64,000 nucleotides of DNA, taken from contig JAONGR010000001.1 of NCBI GenBank assembly GCA_028375605.1, positions 62,001-126,000 of the forward strand, given 5' to 3'. This stretch comes from Arcobacteraceae bacterium. GTDB lineage: Bacteria > Campylobacterota > Campylobacteria > Campylobacterales > Arcobacteraceae. Shown here piece after piece: positions 36,796 through 46,786 of this stretch. Numbering within the stretch: the first letter of the stretch is position 1; every line of letters begins with the position of its first letter. The position numbers were made by a program, and so were the translations under genes. The notes under the pieces are model-generated. The model did no database searches. It worked only from the letters and a program-made list of their open reading frames with translations, and was not told where the DNA came from.

Positions 36796-39700
36796 TTATA
36801 TTTTATTTTTTATTCCAAAAAAGAGAGAATAAAGAACAGGAACAAGACCTAAGGTCAAAATAGTTGAAAACATTAAACCAAAAATAATAGCAATCGCCAT
36901 AGGTTCCCACATAACACCTCCGCTAAGCCATAAAGGTACAAGTCCAAACATTGTTGTAATAGTTGTTAATAATATTGGACGAAATCTACTAATACTTGCT
37001 TCAATGATTGCCTCATATTTTGAAAATCCATTTTCAATTTCCTCTATTTTTATCCTTTCCAATAAAACAATTGCATTATTAATTACAATACCAGACAAGG
37101 AAATTATCCCAAGTAGTGTCATAAACCCAAAATATGAACCTGTAATATATAATCCAATAGAAACTCCAATCATTCCTAAAGGAATCGTAGTTAATATAAT
37201 AATTGGTTTTCTTATAGAGTTAAATTGAGTAACCATTAAAAGTAGAATCACCATAAAAGCAATGGGAAGATTTACAGCAATTGATTTATTTGCTTTTCCA
37301 GAAGCCTCATACTCTCCACCAAACTCATAATGATATCCCAAAGAAAAACTTTTCTCGAATTTATCCATAAAAGGTTGTATTGCTTCAAATGTAGCTAAAG
37401 CATTATATCCTTCCTCCATATATGCACCAACAGTAACTGTTTTTTGTCTGTCACGTCTTATTATCTTTGATTCCTCATAAACTGTTTTGATAGATGCTAC
37501 TTGAGATAAAGGAATATTCTTTCCACTTGTTTGAGAATATACATTTATAGATTCTAATCTATCTAAATCATCTTTTGTATTTTCATTGGAGCGTAAAACA
37601 ATTGGTATTAATTTATCTCCTTTTCTAAAGGTGGTCACTTCAAAACCACTTAGGGCAGTTTGTAAAGAAATTGCAATGTCTAAATTTGAAATACCTTCTT
37701 TTAAAGCTTTCGATTCATCAATATCAACAAGAAGTTTTTTATTTCTAATTCCCCAATCATCAACGATATCTCGAACACCTTCAATCTTACCTAACTCTTG
37801 TTTTACTTTTGACGCTAAAATAAATAACTCATCAATACTTTTTCCACTTAATCTTATTTCAATGGGTTTTTTAACAGGAGGTCCGTTACTTAAAGGTTTT
37901 GCGGTAACTTGCATATCTGGAAAATTTGATTTTGCAAAAAGTTCGATATCATTTTTAATATTTTCTAAATCATTATGGTCTTTTAAATTTATTAAAATAG
38001 TAGCATACTCTACACTAGCAAGTTCTTGGTCATAAGCTAACCAAAATCTAGGTGCACTTTGACCTATAAAAGATACAAAGTTTTCTACTTTTTTCTCTTT
38101 ATTCATATATTTATTTTTAACATAATTTTCTATTTGTAAAATATTATCTCTTGTTGTTTCAATAGCTGTTCCAATAGGAAGTCTTATTTCAACCGTAAAA
38201 GTAGGTTGATCTGATGGAGGAAAAAACTTCTTAGGTACCTGATCTAAAAGTTTTAAAGAAGCAAAAAATACAATAAAAATAAAAACCAAAACAACTAATC
38301 TATTTGATAATAAAATTCTTAAAAATTTTCTATAATAAATGTAAATAAAACCTTCGTGTTTATCTTTTTTCATATCTTTTTTCATAAAGTATTTACTTAA
38401 TATAGGAGTTAATGTTAACGCTAAAACCCAAGAAGATAAAAGGGTAATAGTTACAACTTTAAAAATTGCATTTGTATATTCACCAGTTGTTGACTTTGCT
38501 AAAAATATAGGTAAAAATGCTGCTGCAGTCGTAAGTGCCGATGTTAAAAGTGGTATTTTAAGTTCATTTGCACTTTGAAGTGACGCTTCGACCACACTTT
38601 TTCCCCTTTGCATAAGTACCATAATAGATTCACTCATAACTATAGCACTATCAACCAAGAGCCCTAGTGAGATGATAAGTGCCGCTAAAGAAATTTGATC
38701 TAACCAAATATCAAAAAATGACATAACAATAAAAGAAGTTAAAACTGACATAGGAATTAACACTGCAACAATAAGACCAGTTCGTAAACCAAGTGTAAAA
38801 AGCATAACAACAACAACCAAAGCAATGGCCTGAAGTAAATTATTAACAAAATTATCAATAATCCTTTTTACAACATTTGGTTCATTAAATACTTTTTCAA
38901 GTTTTACACCTAAAGGCAATTTATTTTGGATTTTTGCTGTTAATAAATCAATTTCTTCCCCTAAAGAGATAATATCACCATCTTTTACCATAGAGATTGC
39001 TAATATAAGACTTTGTTTTGCATTTTTGTGAACTATAAAAGAACTAGGGTTTTTATATTCATATTTAATATCTGCTATATCTTTTAGATATATATGCTCA
39101 CCAGTACTAATAGGAATAATTGTATTTTCAATTTGTTCTCTATTTTCATAATTTCCAGATGGCTCTATGGACAATCTACTTGAATCAACTTTTATATTCC
39201 CACCTGAAAGTACAATATTCTTATTTTCTAAAATATTTTTCAAATAAGAGACACTTAAATTTAAATTTGCAAGTTTTGAATTATCAAATTCTACATAAAC
39301 TCTTTGAGGTTGTACTCCAAGAATATCAATTTTTGCTACATCATCTAACCTTAAGAAAATATCTTTTGCATCATCTGCAATATCTTCTAACTCTTTAGGA
39401 GATAATCCATCACTTGAAATAGAAATCATCGTTCCATATACATCACCAAATTCATCGTTTACTACAGGTTCAGAAGTGCCTTCTGGTAAATCTCTTGCAC
39501 TCTTTTCTACTTTACGCCGTAAAGAATCCCAAATAGGTCGCATCTCTTTATATTTTTCTAATACATTTACAAAAATAATTGAAACACCATTTTTTGAAGT
39601 TGATTTAATATTATCAATCTCAGGCATCTCTTGAATACCTTTTTCCAAACTTTGCGTTACTAATTGCTCTACTCTTTTTGCACTTGCACCTGGAAAATAA

Positions 39701-39846
39701 GTAACAACTGTTGCAGTACGAATAATAAAACCGGGGTCTTTTGCACGAGGTAAATCCATAAAAGATATAAACCCATATATTAACAATATAACACAAAAAA
39801 CAGCAGTAACAACACTACGTTCTAAAGCAAATTTTGTAATATTCAT
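36796..39846 (-). CDS. RND efflux pump permease subunit
   Basis: 1016 residues: an N-terminal helix (about 10-30), a large periplasmic porter domain, helices 2-6, a second porter domain and the final six helices, the standard AcrB-like duplication. The proton-relay region in helix 4 is visible (LIISLGLLVDSAIVMSESI). A second copy of the pattern is in the C-terminal half (LLGIISLSGIVINNAIVLLE). It looks like the hydrophobe/drug-exporting type (HAE-like) rather than a heavy-metal pump; substrate unknown. Last gene of the tetR-tolC-adaptor-RND operon. Confidence 0.93.
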   Translation of the reverse strand: MNITKFALERSVVTAVFCVILLIYGFISFMDLPRAKDPGFIIRTATVVTYFPGASAKRVEQLVTQSLEKGIQEMPEIDNIKSTSKNGVSIIFVNVLEKYKEMRPIWDSLRRKVEKSARDLPEGTSEPVVNDEFGDVYGTMISISSDGLSPKELEDIADDAKDIFLRLDDVAKIDILGVQPQRVYVEFDNSKLANLNLSVSYLKNILENKNIVLSGGNIKVDSSRLSIEPSGNYENREQIENTIIPISTGEHIYLKDIADIKYEYKNPSSFIVHKNAKQSLILAISMVKDGDIISLGEEIDLLTAKIQNKLPLGVKLEKVFNEPNVVKRIIDNFVNNLLQAIALVVVVMLFTLGLRTGLIVAVLIPMSVLTSFIVMSFFDIWLDQISLAALIISLGLLVDSAIVMSESIMVLMQRGKSVVEASLQSANELKIPLLTSALTTAAAFLPIFLAKSTTGEYTNAIFKVVTITLLSSWVLALTLTPILSKYFMKKDMKKDKHEGFIYIYYRKFLRILLSNRLVVLVFIFIVFFASLKLLDQVPKKFFPPSDQPTFTVEIRLPIGTAIETTRDNILQIENYVKNKYMNKEKKVENFVSFIGQSAPRFWLAYDQELASVEYATILINLKDHNDLENIKNDIELFAKSNFPDMQVTAKPLSNGPPVKKPIEIRLSGKSIDELFILASKVKQELGKIEGVRDIVDDWGIRNKKLLVDIDESKALKEGISNLDIAISLQTALSGFEVTTFRKGDKLIPIVLRSNENTKDDLDRLESINVYSQTSGKNIPLSQVASIKTVYEESKIIRRDRQKTVTVGAYMEEGYNALATFEAIQPFMDKFEKSFSLGYHYEFGGEYEASGKANKSIAVNLPIAFMVILLLMVTQFNSIRKPIIILTTIPLGMIGVSIGLYITGSYFGFMTLLGIISLSGIVINNAIVLLERIKIEEIENGFSKYEAIIEASISRFRPILLTTITTMFGLVPLWLSGGVMWEPMAIAIIFGLMFSTILTLGLVPVLYSLFFGIKNKI

Positions 39847-39847
39847 T

Positions 39848-40978
39848 TTATTTTCCTATATCTTTTAAATTTCCAATTTGAACTTCCATATTTTCATATA
39901 CTTCACTCATTCCAGCTTTTAGAACTAAGGCATCATTTTCTAATCCACTTAAAATTTCATAACCTTTTTTTCTTAATGCCCCTATTTTTACATTTTGTTT
40001 TTGAACTATATAAGAATTTTCTTTTTCTTTTAATATATAAACAAAATAAGTATCTTTCTCATTTAATACAGAATTGGATGGTACATATAATATTTTATTT
40101 TCCAACTTATCTAAACTTTTAAAAAATACATTTGCAGACATACCAGATCTAATTTGCGACGAGCTATTTTGTAGCTTTACAACTACATGATAAGTTTTAT
40201 TATTTTTAGAAGCAAACTTAGAAACTTCAGTTATTTTTGCTTTAAAAATCTTATTTTTATCTAAAGAATCAAAAATAACTTCAGCACTGTCATTTTCATG
40301 AATCTTATTTATATAACTTTCTGGAACTTGTACTTTTACTTCATCAACAACTTTATCACTAATAAGAACAATAGGGGTTCCACTAGAAATATTTTCATTC
40401 TCTTGAACATACTTTAATGAGATATATCCATCTTGGGGTGCATATAATTTAGTATAAGATAATTGTAATTTTAAATACTCAAGTTCTTTTGTGATATTTT
40501 GAACTTTTGCTGAGGCGGCGTTATACGAAGCCTTTGAATTGTCAATATCACTAACACTTGCATTTTGATTTATATATAATTTTTTTGTTCTTTCATAACT
40601 ACTTTTTGCATTTTGTAAAGATGCATTTGCTTCACTTAACGAATACCTTGCTTGGGATACTCTTAATTCATATGGTTCAGAATCTAACTTTGCAAGTAAA
40701 GCACCTTTTTTAACTTCATCACCAACATTTAGTTTTAAATTTGTTATATTTCCTTGAACTTTAAAACTCAGTTTAATTTGATTATTTGAAGAAGCACTTG
40801 CACTAAACACTCTACTTTGATTTTCAAATTTTTGTTTTGGTACAACTGCAAAAACTATTTTTTGTGATTCTACTTTTTCTTCAATTTTTTCTTCTTTTGT
40901 ACAAGCTGTCAATAACGCTATCATACATAAAACTATTATATATTTTCTTACAAATAGGATTTTATTAATTTTCATCAT
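39848..40978 (-). CDS. RND efflux periplasmic adaptor lipoprotein
   Basis: 376 residues. The signal ends in a lipobox LLTAC (Cys26), so the protein is anchored by lipid to the inner membrane. Barrel-sandwich halves flank a coiled-coil hairpin (residues about 105-175, rich in Ala, Ser and Lys, including SLSEANASLQNAKSSYERT), followed by beta-barrel and membrane-proximal domains. It bridges the RND pump and TolC. The gene overlaps tolC by 14 bp and is one base from the pump gene. Confidence 0.92.
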   Translation of the reverse strand: MMKINKILFVRKYIIVLCMIALLTACTKEEKIEEKVESQKIVFAVVPKQKFENQSRVFSASASSNNQIKLSFKVQGNITNLKLNVGDEVKKGALLAKLDSEPYELRVSQARYSLSEANASLQNAKSSYERTKKLYINQNASVSDIDNSKASYNAASAKVQNITKELEYLKLQLSYTKLYAPQDGYISLKYVQENENISSGTPIVLISDKVVDEVKVQVPESYINKIHENDSAEVIFDSLDKNKIFKAKITEVSKFASKNNKTYHVVVKLQNSSSQIRSGMSANVFFKSLDKLENKILYVPSNSVLNEKDTYFVYILKEKENSYIVQKQNVKIGALRKKGYEILSGLENDALVLKAGMSEVYENMEVQIGNLKDIGK

Positions 40979-42743
40979 TTTTACGACCTTTTAATATATT
41001 TAACATATTTTTTTCAACTTCGATTTTTTTCTTTGGATCTATTAAAATATCTATATTTCCACTAAAGAAATATATTGAAGATAAATCACTTAAATATTCA
41101 ATAGTTGAAATATTTAAATTTAATTTTGAGATAATATATTCATCTTGGGCATCTAATAATGTAATAATATTTTCTTTTCCATTTTTATATTTATCTTGAA
41201 TAAGTTCAAAGTTTTTTCGAGAAGCTTCTTCTGATATTTTTGCAAACTGTATTTTTTCATATGAACGTTTGAGTGACCCAAAGTTTTTTTTAATATTTTC
41301 AACAATTAAATTTTTTATATGTTTATATTGAAGTTTTAAATTAATAAGTTCTATTTTATTTTTTTGTATTTTTGTTGATTTAATCCCACCTTCATATAAA
41401 GGAATATTAATATTAAGTGTTGCTTGATATTCTTTATCATCCCAAGCTCTAGATACATCTTTCCCTTCACCATCTCTATCTAAAATCTTTGTTGCACTTC
41501 CTTGAAAAGCTACTGTTGGCATGTATCTTGAACTTTTGTTCATTTGTAATTCTTCTTTTTTTATCTCTTCTAATGTTTGCAATTGTTTTAAATTTGAATG
41601 AGTATTAATTATATTATTGAAAAAGTTTGCTTGAACTTTTTTATTTTCAATTAATTTGATTGCATCTTGGTTAGTAAGTTTAAATAAAGTTGAATTCATC
41701 CCATACTCATAAATATCGAAATCATTTTTTATTTGAAGTAAATTTGCCAATTCAATTTTTAGTGAATTTAGTTTTTGTTTTACATTTGCTAAATTCATAC
41801 CTATATTTGCAAGTTCACTTTCCCATCTTAATATATCACTTCTATCTTGAACACCTATTTCTACTCTTTGTTTTGCAAATATTAAATTTGTATTGATAAA
41901 ATTTTGATTTATTCTTATTATTTCATTTGTTTTTTTTGCTTTTATAATATTTAAATATACGAGCGTAACTTTATACATTATTTCATCATTTAATGAATTA
42001 ACTTCATCTTGTGTTGATTTTGATAATAGTTTTTTTATTTTGATATTTTGTAAAACTTTATTTGAATAAATTAATTGGCTTAAAGTTAAGCCTGCATTTA
42101 AAGTTCCTTCAGAATATAAACCAGAACTATACTTTGCTCTATCATCATCTATAAGTGTATAATTTGAAAAAACATCAATCTTTGGTTTATATGAACTTTT
42201 TGCTATATTGATATCTAAATCATCTATTTTTATAGTATTTAAATTTTGTTTTATAATTATGTTGTTTTCTTTTGCTAGTTTAAATACTTTTTGTAAATCT
42301 AAAATCTTTTTACTTTTATTTTCTTCTATTCGAGACGTTAAAGTAAATTCTTCATTTTTTATATAAACTGAATTTGACTTATTTTCTTTTAAAAATTCAT
42401 AAATAGCTAATGCTGTCATTCTTATGATTTTATTTTCATCATATATTGTAAAAATAGAATTATATGAGACAATATAATTATTTTCTTTTTCCTTATATTT
42501 TGCACTATTTTTTAAAAGAAAAACCTTTCTTTTATTTTTGCTAAAATCATAACAATTTTGATCACATATTTTTAGATTAAAAATAATATTATCATCACTA
42601 GGAAACATAGATTTTGTTTCTTTCTTTATCAAATCAATATAATTCTTTGATGCTTCATCTGTTACTATTTCCAAACTATAATTTTGTGAAAATAAAACAC
42701 TATTTAAAATCATCAGCACAAATAAGATACTCTTAATTTTCAT
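40965..42743 (-). CDS. TolC-family outer membrane channel with N-terminal extension
   Basis: 592 residues, larger than usual (about 420-490). After a signal peptide (residues 1-19) there is an extra domain of about 130 residues (LEIVTDEASKNYIDLIKK to NSVYIKNEEF) with one Cys pair (CDQNC), then the TolC repeat domain: long helical stretches such as VNSLNDEIMYKVTLVYLNII and the second-repeat helices ending in EYLSDLSSIYFFSG. The overlap with tetR is the ATGA type and that with the adaptor is 14 bp. The extension may bind substrate or tune the channel (inference). Confidence 0.9.
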   Translation of the reverse strand: MKIKSILFVLMILNSVLFSQNYSLEIVTDEASKNYIDLIKKETKSMFPSDDNIIFNLKICDQNCYDFSKNKRKVFLLKNSAKYKEKENNYIVSYNSIFTIYDENKIIRMTALAIYEFLKENKSNSVYIKNEEFTLTSRIEENKSKKILDLQKVFKLAKENNIIIKQNLNTIKIDDLDINIAKSSYKPKIDVFSNYTLIDDDRAKYSSGLYSEGTLNAGLTLSQLIYSNKVLQNIKIKKLLSKSTQDEVNSLNDEIMYKVTLVYLNIIKAKKTNEIIRINQNFINTNLIFAKQRVEIGVQDRSDILRWESELANIGMNLANVKQKLNSLKIELANLLQIKNDFDIYEYGMNSTLFKLTNQDAIKLIENKKVQANFFNNIINTHSNLKQLQTLEEIKKEELQMNKSSRYMPTVAFQGSATKILDRDGEGKDVSRAWDDKEYQATLNINIPLYEGGIKSTKIQKNKIELINLKLQYKHIKNLIVENIKKNFGSLKRSYEKIQFAKISEEASRKNFELIQDKYKNGKENIITLLDAQDEYIISKLNLNISTIEYLSDLSSIYFFSGNIDILIDPKKKIEVEKNMLNILKGRKNDEN

Positions 42744-43378
42744 TTAGTCCCCTTTTCAAGATATTTTATGGAAGTTAAAAGATTGGAATTTTCTAGACCT
42801 TTTGTTGTCAAATAAGGTTTCATAAAATATAAAAGATTTAATACCCCTTTTTCACGTCGAACTCTTTCATCTTTAATATTATTTATAATCCAGAATATTT
42901 CCCATTGTGTTATAATTATCCAACTATTTGAGATAATAAATTCTAGTTCTATATCTTCAATTTCTTTTATATATCCATACTTAATTTGATGTAAAAATAG
43001 ATTCTTCATTTGTTTCAATTTTATTTGAATACCCTTTTGAAAAGCTTCTTTTACGCTAGGATATTTAGAAATTATATTATTCATTTCTAATCTAATAAAT
43101 CTATAATTAAGTTCAAAATCCATTTGATCTATTAAAAATTCATAATAATCAAAAGCAATATCATCATCTTTAAGTAAAGTTATACGAGTTGATACTTCAT
43201 CCATAAAAGTTTGATATATATAAATTATTATTTCCTCTTTATTTTTGAAATAATAATATAAATTCCCAACACTAATTCCTAAATCATCTGCAATATGTCT
43301 AGTCGAAGTATTTATACAGCCTTTTTCATTAAATAATTTTATTGCAACATCTAATATTTCTCTTTTTCTATTTGACAA
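42740..43378 (-). CDS. TetR-family transcriptional regulator of the efflux operon
   Basis: 212 residues. Residues 1-50 form the TetR helix-turn-helix: REILDVAIKLFNEKG, TSTRHIADDLGISVGNLYYYF. The ligand domain includes a TetR_C-like LRLEMNNIISKYPSVKEAF stretch. It is the first gene of the operon and probably represses it and itself. Two palindromes lie 13 bp upstream. The inducer is unknown. Confidence 0.93.
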   Translation of the reverse strand: MSNRKREILDVAIKLFNEKGCINTSTRHIADDLGISVGNLYYYFKNKEEIIIYIYQTFMDEVSTRITLLKDDDIAFDYYEFLIDQMDFELNYRFIRLEMNNIISKYPSVKEAFQKGIQIKLKQMKNLFLHQIKYGYIKEIEDIELEFIISNSWIIITQWEIFWIINNIKDERVRREKGVLNLLYFMKPYLTTKGLENSNLLTSIKYLEKGTK

Positions 43379-43390
43379 AAAAAATCCTTT

Positions 43391-43427
43391 TAGAACATTT
43401 GTTCTAAAGTATAGAACAAGTGCTCTA
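43391..43427 (-). promoter_or_regulatory. Tandem 16-bp palindromes, probable TetR operators
   Basis: Two sites of the form TAGAAC-N4-GNTCTA: 43391-43406 (TAGAACATTTGTTCTA, perfect) and 43412-43427 (TAGAACAAGTGCTCTA, one mismatch), centres 21 bp apart, that is two helical turns. They lie directly upstream of the tetR start, so two dimers could bind the same face of the DNA and block the promoter. Confidence 0.75.
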
Positions 43428-43499
43428 AATTTAAAATAAAATACTACTAGAAATAAAGTAGTTATTAATTTATAATATTAATATATAAAGGAAAATATC

Positions 43500-43505
43500 T
43501 ATAAT
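43500..43505 (+). promoter_or_regulatory. Candidate -10 box of the exported-protein gene
   Basis: TATAAT at 43500-43505 lies 53 bp upstream of the ATG at 43559, with an AAAGGAAC ribosome binding site between. It is separated by about 70 bp from the TetR operator pair. Confidence 0.45.
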
Positions 43506-43558
43506 GAAACTAATGATAGAATGCGCCCACAAATCATTACACAAAAAAAGGAACATAA

Positions 43559-44008
43559 ATGATCAAAAAAATATTCTTTCTAGCGATGTTAACAACTGCA
43601 CTATTTTCAAATAGCTTTAACGTAAACAGTAATATAGGTAGCTTCGAGTTAGCTGACCAATTTGAAAAGACACATACTGTAAATAGTGATGTTAAAACTA
43701 TGATAGTTTCATTTGAAAAAGACACTTCTGCTGGTATAAATGAATTTTTAAGTACAAAAGAAAAAGGTTTCTTAGAAGCTAACAATACTGTTTTTATAGC
43801 AGATATTTCAGGTATGCCTTCTCTTATTACTTCATTTTTTGCATTACCAAAAATGAAAAAATATAACTATAACATCTTACTTATTTATGATGAAGAAGAA
43901 AAAAGATTTTTAAAAAAAGAAGAAAGATTAACTGTTTACAAACTTGAAAATGGTGTAATCACAAGCGTTCAATATGTAGAGAAGAAAGATATCCCTACAA
44001 TATTCTAA
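43559..44008 (+). CDS. Exported protein of unknown function, possibly thioredoxin-fold
   Basis: 149 residues with a signal peptide (residues 1-18). The order of strands and helices (IGSFELADQFEKTHTV, TMIVSFEKDTSA, NNTVFIADISGMPSLITSFF, NYNILLIYDEE) resembles YtfJ-like or peroxiredoxin-like folds, but there is no CxxC or catalytic Cys in the mature part. I cannot name a function. A strong ribosome binding site (AAAAAGGAACATAA) fixes the start. It is convergent with the SagB-type gene across a hairpin. Confidence 0.68.
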   Translation: MIKKIFFLAMLTTALFSNSFNVNSNIGSFELADQFEKTHTVNSDVKTMIVSFEKDTSAGINEFLSTKEKGFLEANNTVFIADISGMPSLITSFFALPKMKKYNYNILLIYDEEEKRFLKKEERLTVYKLENGVITSVQYVEKKDIPTIF

Positions 44009-44015
44009 AACAATT

Positions 44016-44048
44016 TATACAGATGAAGAGTTAATCTCTATCTGTATA
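44016..44048. terminator. Bidirectional hairpin between the exported-protein and SagB-type genes
   Basis: A 9-bp outer stem (TATACAGAT at 44016-44024 with 44040-44048) encloses a smaller AGAG/CTCT stem. It overlaps the last codons of the SagB-type gene. T-runs are weak. Confidence 0.5.
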
Positions 44049-45587
44049 AGGTATCTCATTCGTTAGTCTACTATCAAATAATCCTCGACCAATTGTAAAA
44101 TGATACAGTGATTGGTATAAACTATTTTCTAAACCAACAACATCATGTAAAATATCATCTAAGAAACACCCTATTCCAGTCGCACTTAAATCTAAAGAAG
44201 TTGCTTCCAAATAAAGTTGTTGTCCTATAGCTCCACAGTTCCAATATAACTCTTTATATCTATGCGCGCCATGTGTCTGTAGCTGTTTATCAAACTCTAC
44301 TAACATACCTAATGAAAACGCACCATGCGCTGCTATATCTTGGTCACAAGAGATAACTTTTGATATGTGTTTAAAGTCTCCACCTTGAAGTAAATATAAA
44401 TCATCAACCTCACTTTGTACTTTTTCCCATAAAAATATATCTTTCATAGAAGACTGCAAATCATCTTTAGAAGTTTTATCTCCCAACAAAATGTACAATC
44501 CAGAAGGCAAGTTCTCTACATCATGTACAAACAGTACTAAATTTACAGGTATGTTTTCTTTAGAAGATACACTAGCAAGTATCTTTTCAAATTCTATTTT
44601 TGAAATATTTGCATCATCTTTATTCATCACTTGAGCAGATCGTCTTTTTAAAACTATCTCTTTTGATTCGTATTCACATTCTCGTAAACTATTATCTTCA
44701 CTTTTTACTAGTTCAAACTTACTATGAGTCGTAGCAACTGCATCTTCAATTTTTTCTAATATTTCCCAGTTATATCGAGAAGAACTTAAAACATTAGCTA
44801 CACCGAAATACTCATCTTGTAAGCTTTTTCGCAAACTTTGAACATCAACATCTTTAGCCTCACTACTTTTACTCACAAGTAAAAGCATATCAGCTCGTTC
44901 TCTTTCTTCTGGTACATATCTTTTAATATCATCTAATCCAATTAAAGAAGAGATCTCTTTATCATTTGTACTAATCATTTGGATATCCCAACCTAAAATT
45001 TTGGCTGAGATTTCAAGTGCTTTATATACATGCCCACAATCAAGTTGTGTATATCGCCAAGAACGTTCCCCATATTTCCAAGCTTCTCTCCAAACAATAG
45101 AAGTAAGTCCAACAACAAAAGAATCTTTTGGTATTTCTAATTTTTCTTGAGCAGTAGCTATTTGTTCTAAATGATGATCTTTTACCCCATAATGATACAA
45201 TCCATTTTCTATACCTTCTATATCATTTGATAAAATATACGACTCACTTGGTTGTAGATTTCCACTTGAAGCATTACATCTAAGTGCCCAAGATTGACCT
45301 TGATATGATTTTACTGCAGCAAGTCCAAGTGAAAATTGGAAAAATTGACTAATTGATTCTATACACAAGGGAGCAGTATCTATTTTATCAACATCAAAAA
45401 TATCTTTATAGGCTATAGTATTATGTTCAAAGGATAATGGAAGTTTTATTTGCGGTGCTCCTATATAACTTCTATATGGATCAGGCTGTGTAGCCCAGTC
45501 CATATATCCTAAAGATCGTGCATAACGTGAGGGTGCGTGTTTTGTTTCGTTGTGGTAAGTATATACCATCTGTAAATTATTATTCAT
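44031..45587 (-). CDS. SagB/ThcOx-type double nitroreductase-domain protein
   Basis: 518 residues with two nitroreductase-like halves: the first (about 85-270) with LRCNASSGNLQPSESYIL, GLYHYG and a YTQLDCGHVYKALEI segment, the second (about 310-510) starting at KRRSAQVMNKDD and including GAFSLGMLVEF and DLSATGIGCFLDD. This is the architecture of SagB/ThcOx-family FMN dehydrogenases, which oxidise azolines in peptide natural products. No YcaO or precursor peptide gene is nearby, so the role here is probably different and unknown. It is divergent from the ADP-ribosylglycohydrolase-like gene (115 bp between). Confidence 0.82.
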   Translation of the reverse strand: MNNNLQMVYTYHNETKHAPSRYARSLGYMDWATQPDPYRSYIGAPQIKLPLSFEHNTIAYKDIFDVDKIDTAPLCIESISQFFQFSLGLAAVKSYQGQSWALRCNASSGNLQPSESYILSNDIEGIENGLYHYGVKDHHLEQIATAQEKLEIPKDSFVVGLTSIVWREAWKYGERSWRYTQLDCGHVYKALEISAKILGWDIQMISTNDKEISSLIGLDDIKRYVPEERERADMLLLVSKSSEAKDVDVQSLRKSLQDEYFGVANVLSSSRYNWEILEKIEDAVATTHSKFELVKSEDNSLRECEYESKEIVLKRRSAQVMNKDDANISKIEFEKILASVSSKENIPVNLVLFVHDVENLPSGLYILLGDKTSKDDLQSSMKDIFLWEKVQSEVDDLYLLQGGDFKHISKVISCDQDIAAHGAFSLGMLVEFDKQLQTHGAHRYKELYWNCGAIGQQLYLEATSLDLSATGIGCFLDDILHDVVGLENSLYQSLYHFTIGRGLFDSRLTNEIPYTDRD

Positions 45588-45702
45588 AGAGTGATAATAA
45601 CAAAGATAAATATATATAATCTTATATATAAAAACTAAACAAAAAAACTATAACTCTTACAAATCTCTTTTTGCTAAAATCTTAAAAAATTAAGGCTATC
45701 AA

Positions 45703-46785
45703 ATGGATACAATTACAAAACAAGACAAAATAAAAGGTATATTTTATTCAGCTATCGTTGGAGATGCCTTGTGTTTAGGCTCTCATTATGAATATGATGC
45801 CAAAAAAATATATAAAGCTTATGGCGATAAAAATATAGAAAAGTTTATGGGACCAGGTGAAATGATGGGTGGACAGACTCATGGTATTGGTTGGGGAGAA
45901 CGCAACTATCATCCTGGTAAAAAAGCTGGTGGTACAACTGATTATGGTGATTATAATATTTTAGTTTTAGAACATTTAGCCAAACTTGCTAAACAAAATG
46001 AAGTATTTACTCTTGAAAGTCTTATTCCACACTGGATGGATAGATTTGAAAATAGCTGGGGTTCATGGATATGTACAATGACAAAAGAGACATACTCCCA
46101 ACTTAAACAAAATGTACCTCTATCACAAGTGGGTGGATTCTCGAACGCTATGGCGATACGACACTTATCAGCTTATGCTTGTTTTGAAGATGAAGAAAGC
46201 ATCGCACACTTTTCAAGAGAAGTAATGTTTACACACAGAAATGCAGAAGCTTTAGATGGTGGAGAGTTTTTCGCTCGTGTCGCTTTTAAAGTTTTAAATG
46301 GGGTGGATATTAAAGATGCTATAGAACAAACAGCTGTTAAAAGTAGCCAGTTTATTCAAGATAAGGTAAAAATTGCGATTGCTAAAGTAGAAGAAGAGGC
46401 AGATGAGAATTCATCTTTACATAAAGAAAAATTTTCAGATGACTTAGCACTCACATCTATGGCAAGACTTTGGGATGTAGGAAGAAGTGAACCTATATGT
46501 GTAGGAAAAGCAAGTCCAACAGAAGGAACACTTCCTGGTTCTATTTATATCATACTTAAATATTCTAATGACAAAGATGCCTTAAACAAAGCCCTTATAG
46601 CAAATGCTATGATAGGTGGAGATAATGCTTCAAGAGCAATTGCTATTGGAATGGTGCTGGGAGCTAAGCATGGAGTAAGTGCATTAAACCAAGATTGGCT
46701 ACAATCTTTAGAACAATATACATACTGTGAAGAATTATTAAACACTCTTCCATTATTAAATAAAACAATTATAAAAAAGGATTGA
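45703..46785 (+). CDS. ADP-ribosylglycohydrolase-like protein with altered metal ligands
   Basis: 360 residues of the DraG/ARH fold: IKGIFYSAIVGDALCLG at the start and GGDNASRAIAIGMVLGA near the end. Active family members have a Thr-Asp-Asp cluster and a late GGD-x-D motif. Here the first reads T79-D80-Y-G-D83 and the second has Ala309 in place of the second Asp. This resembles the J1-crystallin-like branch, whose activity is unclear. It is joined to the FMN reductase gene, one base apart. Confidence 0.78.
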   Translation: MDTITKQDKIKGIFYSAIVGDALCLGSHYEYDAKKIYKAYGDKNIEKFMGPGEMMGGQTHGIGWGERNYHPGKKAGGTTDYGDYNILVLEHLAKLAKQNEVFTLESLIPHWMDRFENSWGSWICTMTKETYSQLKQNVPLSQVGGFSNAMAIRHLSAYACFEDEESIAHFSREVMFTHRNAEALDGGEFFARVAFKVLNGVDIKDAIEQTAVKSSQFIQDKVKIAIAKVEEEADENSSLHKEKFSDDLALTSMARLWDVGRSEPICVGKASPTEGTLPGSIYIILKYSNDKDALNKALIANAMIGGDNASRAIAIGMVLGAKHGVSALNQDWLQSLEQYTYCEELLNTLPLLNKTIIKKD

Positions 46786-46786
46786 C

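Noticed and set aside
43504-43614. A 36-codon frame starting ATGAAACTAATG with AAAGGA upstream, overlapping the start of the exported-protein gene
   Set aside because: Its start lies on the TATAAT box, it overlaps the well-supported gene at 43559, and it has no recognisable feature. It is more likely promoter and leader sequence.
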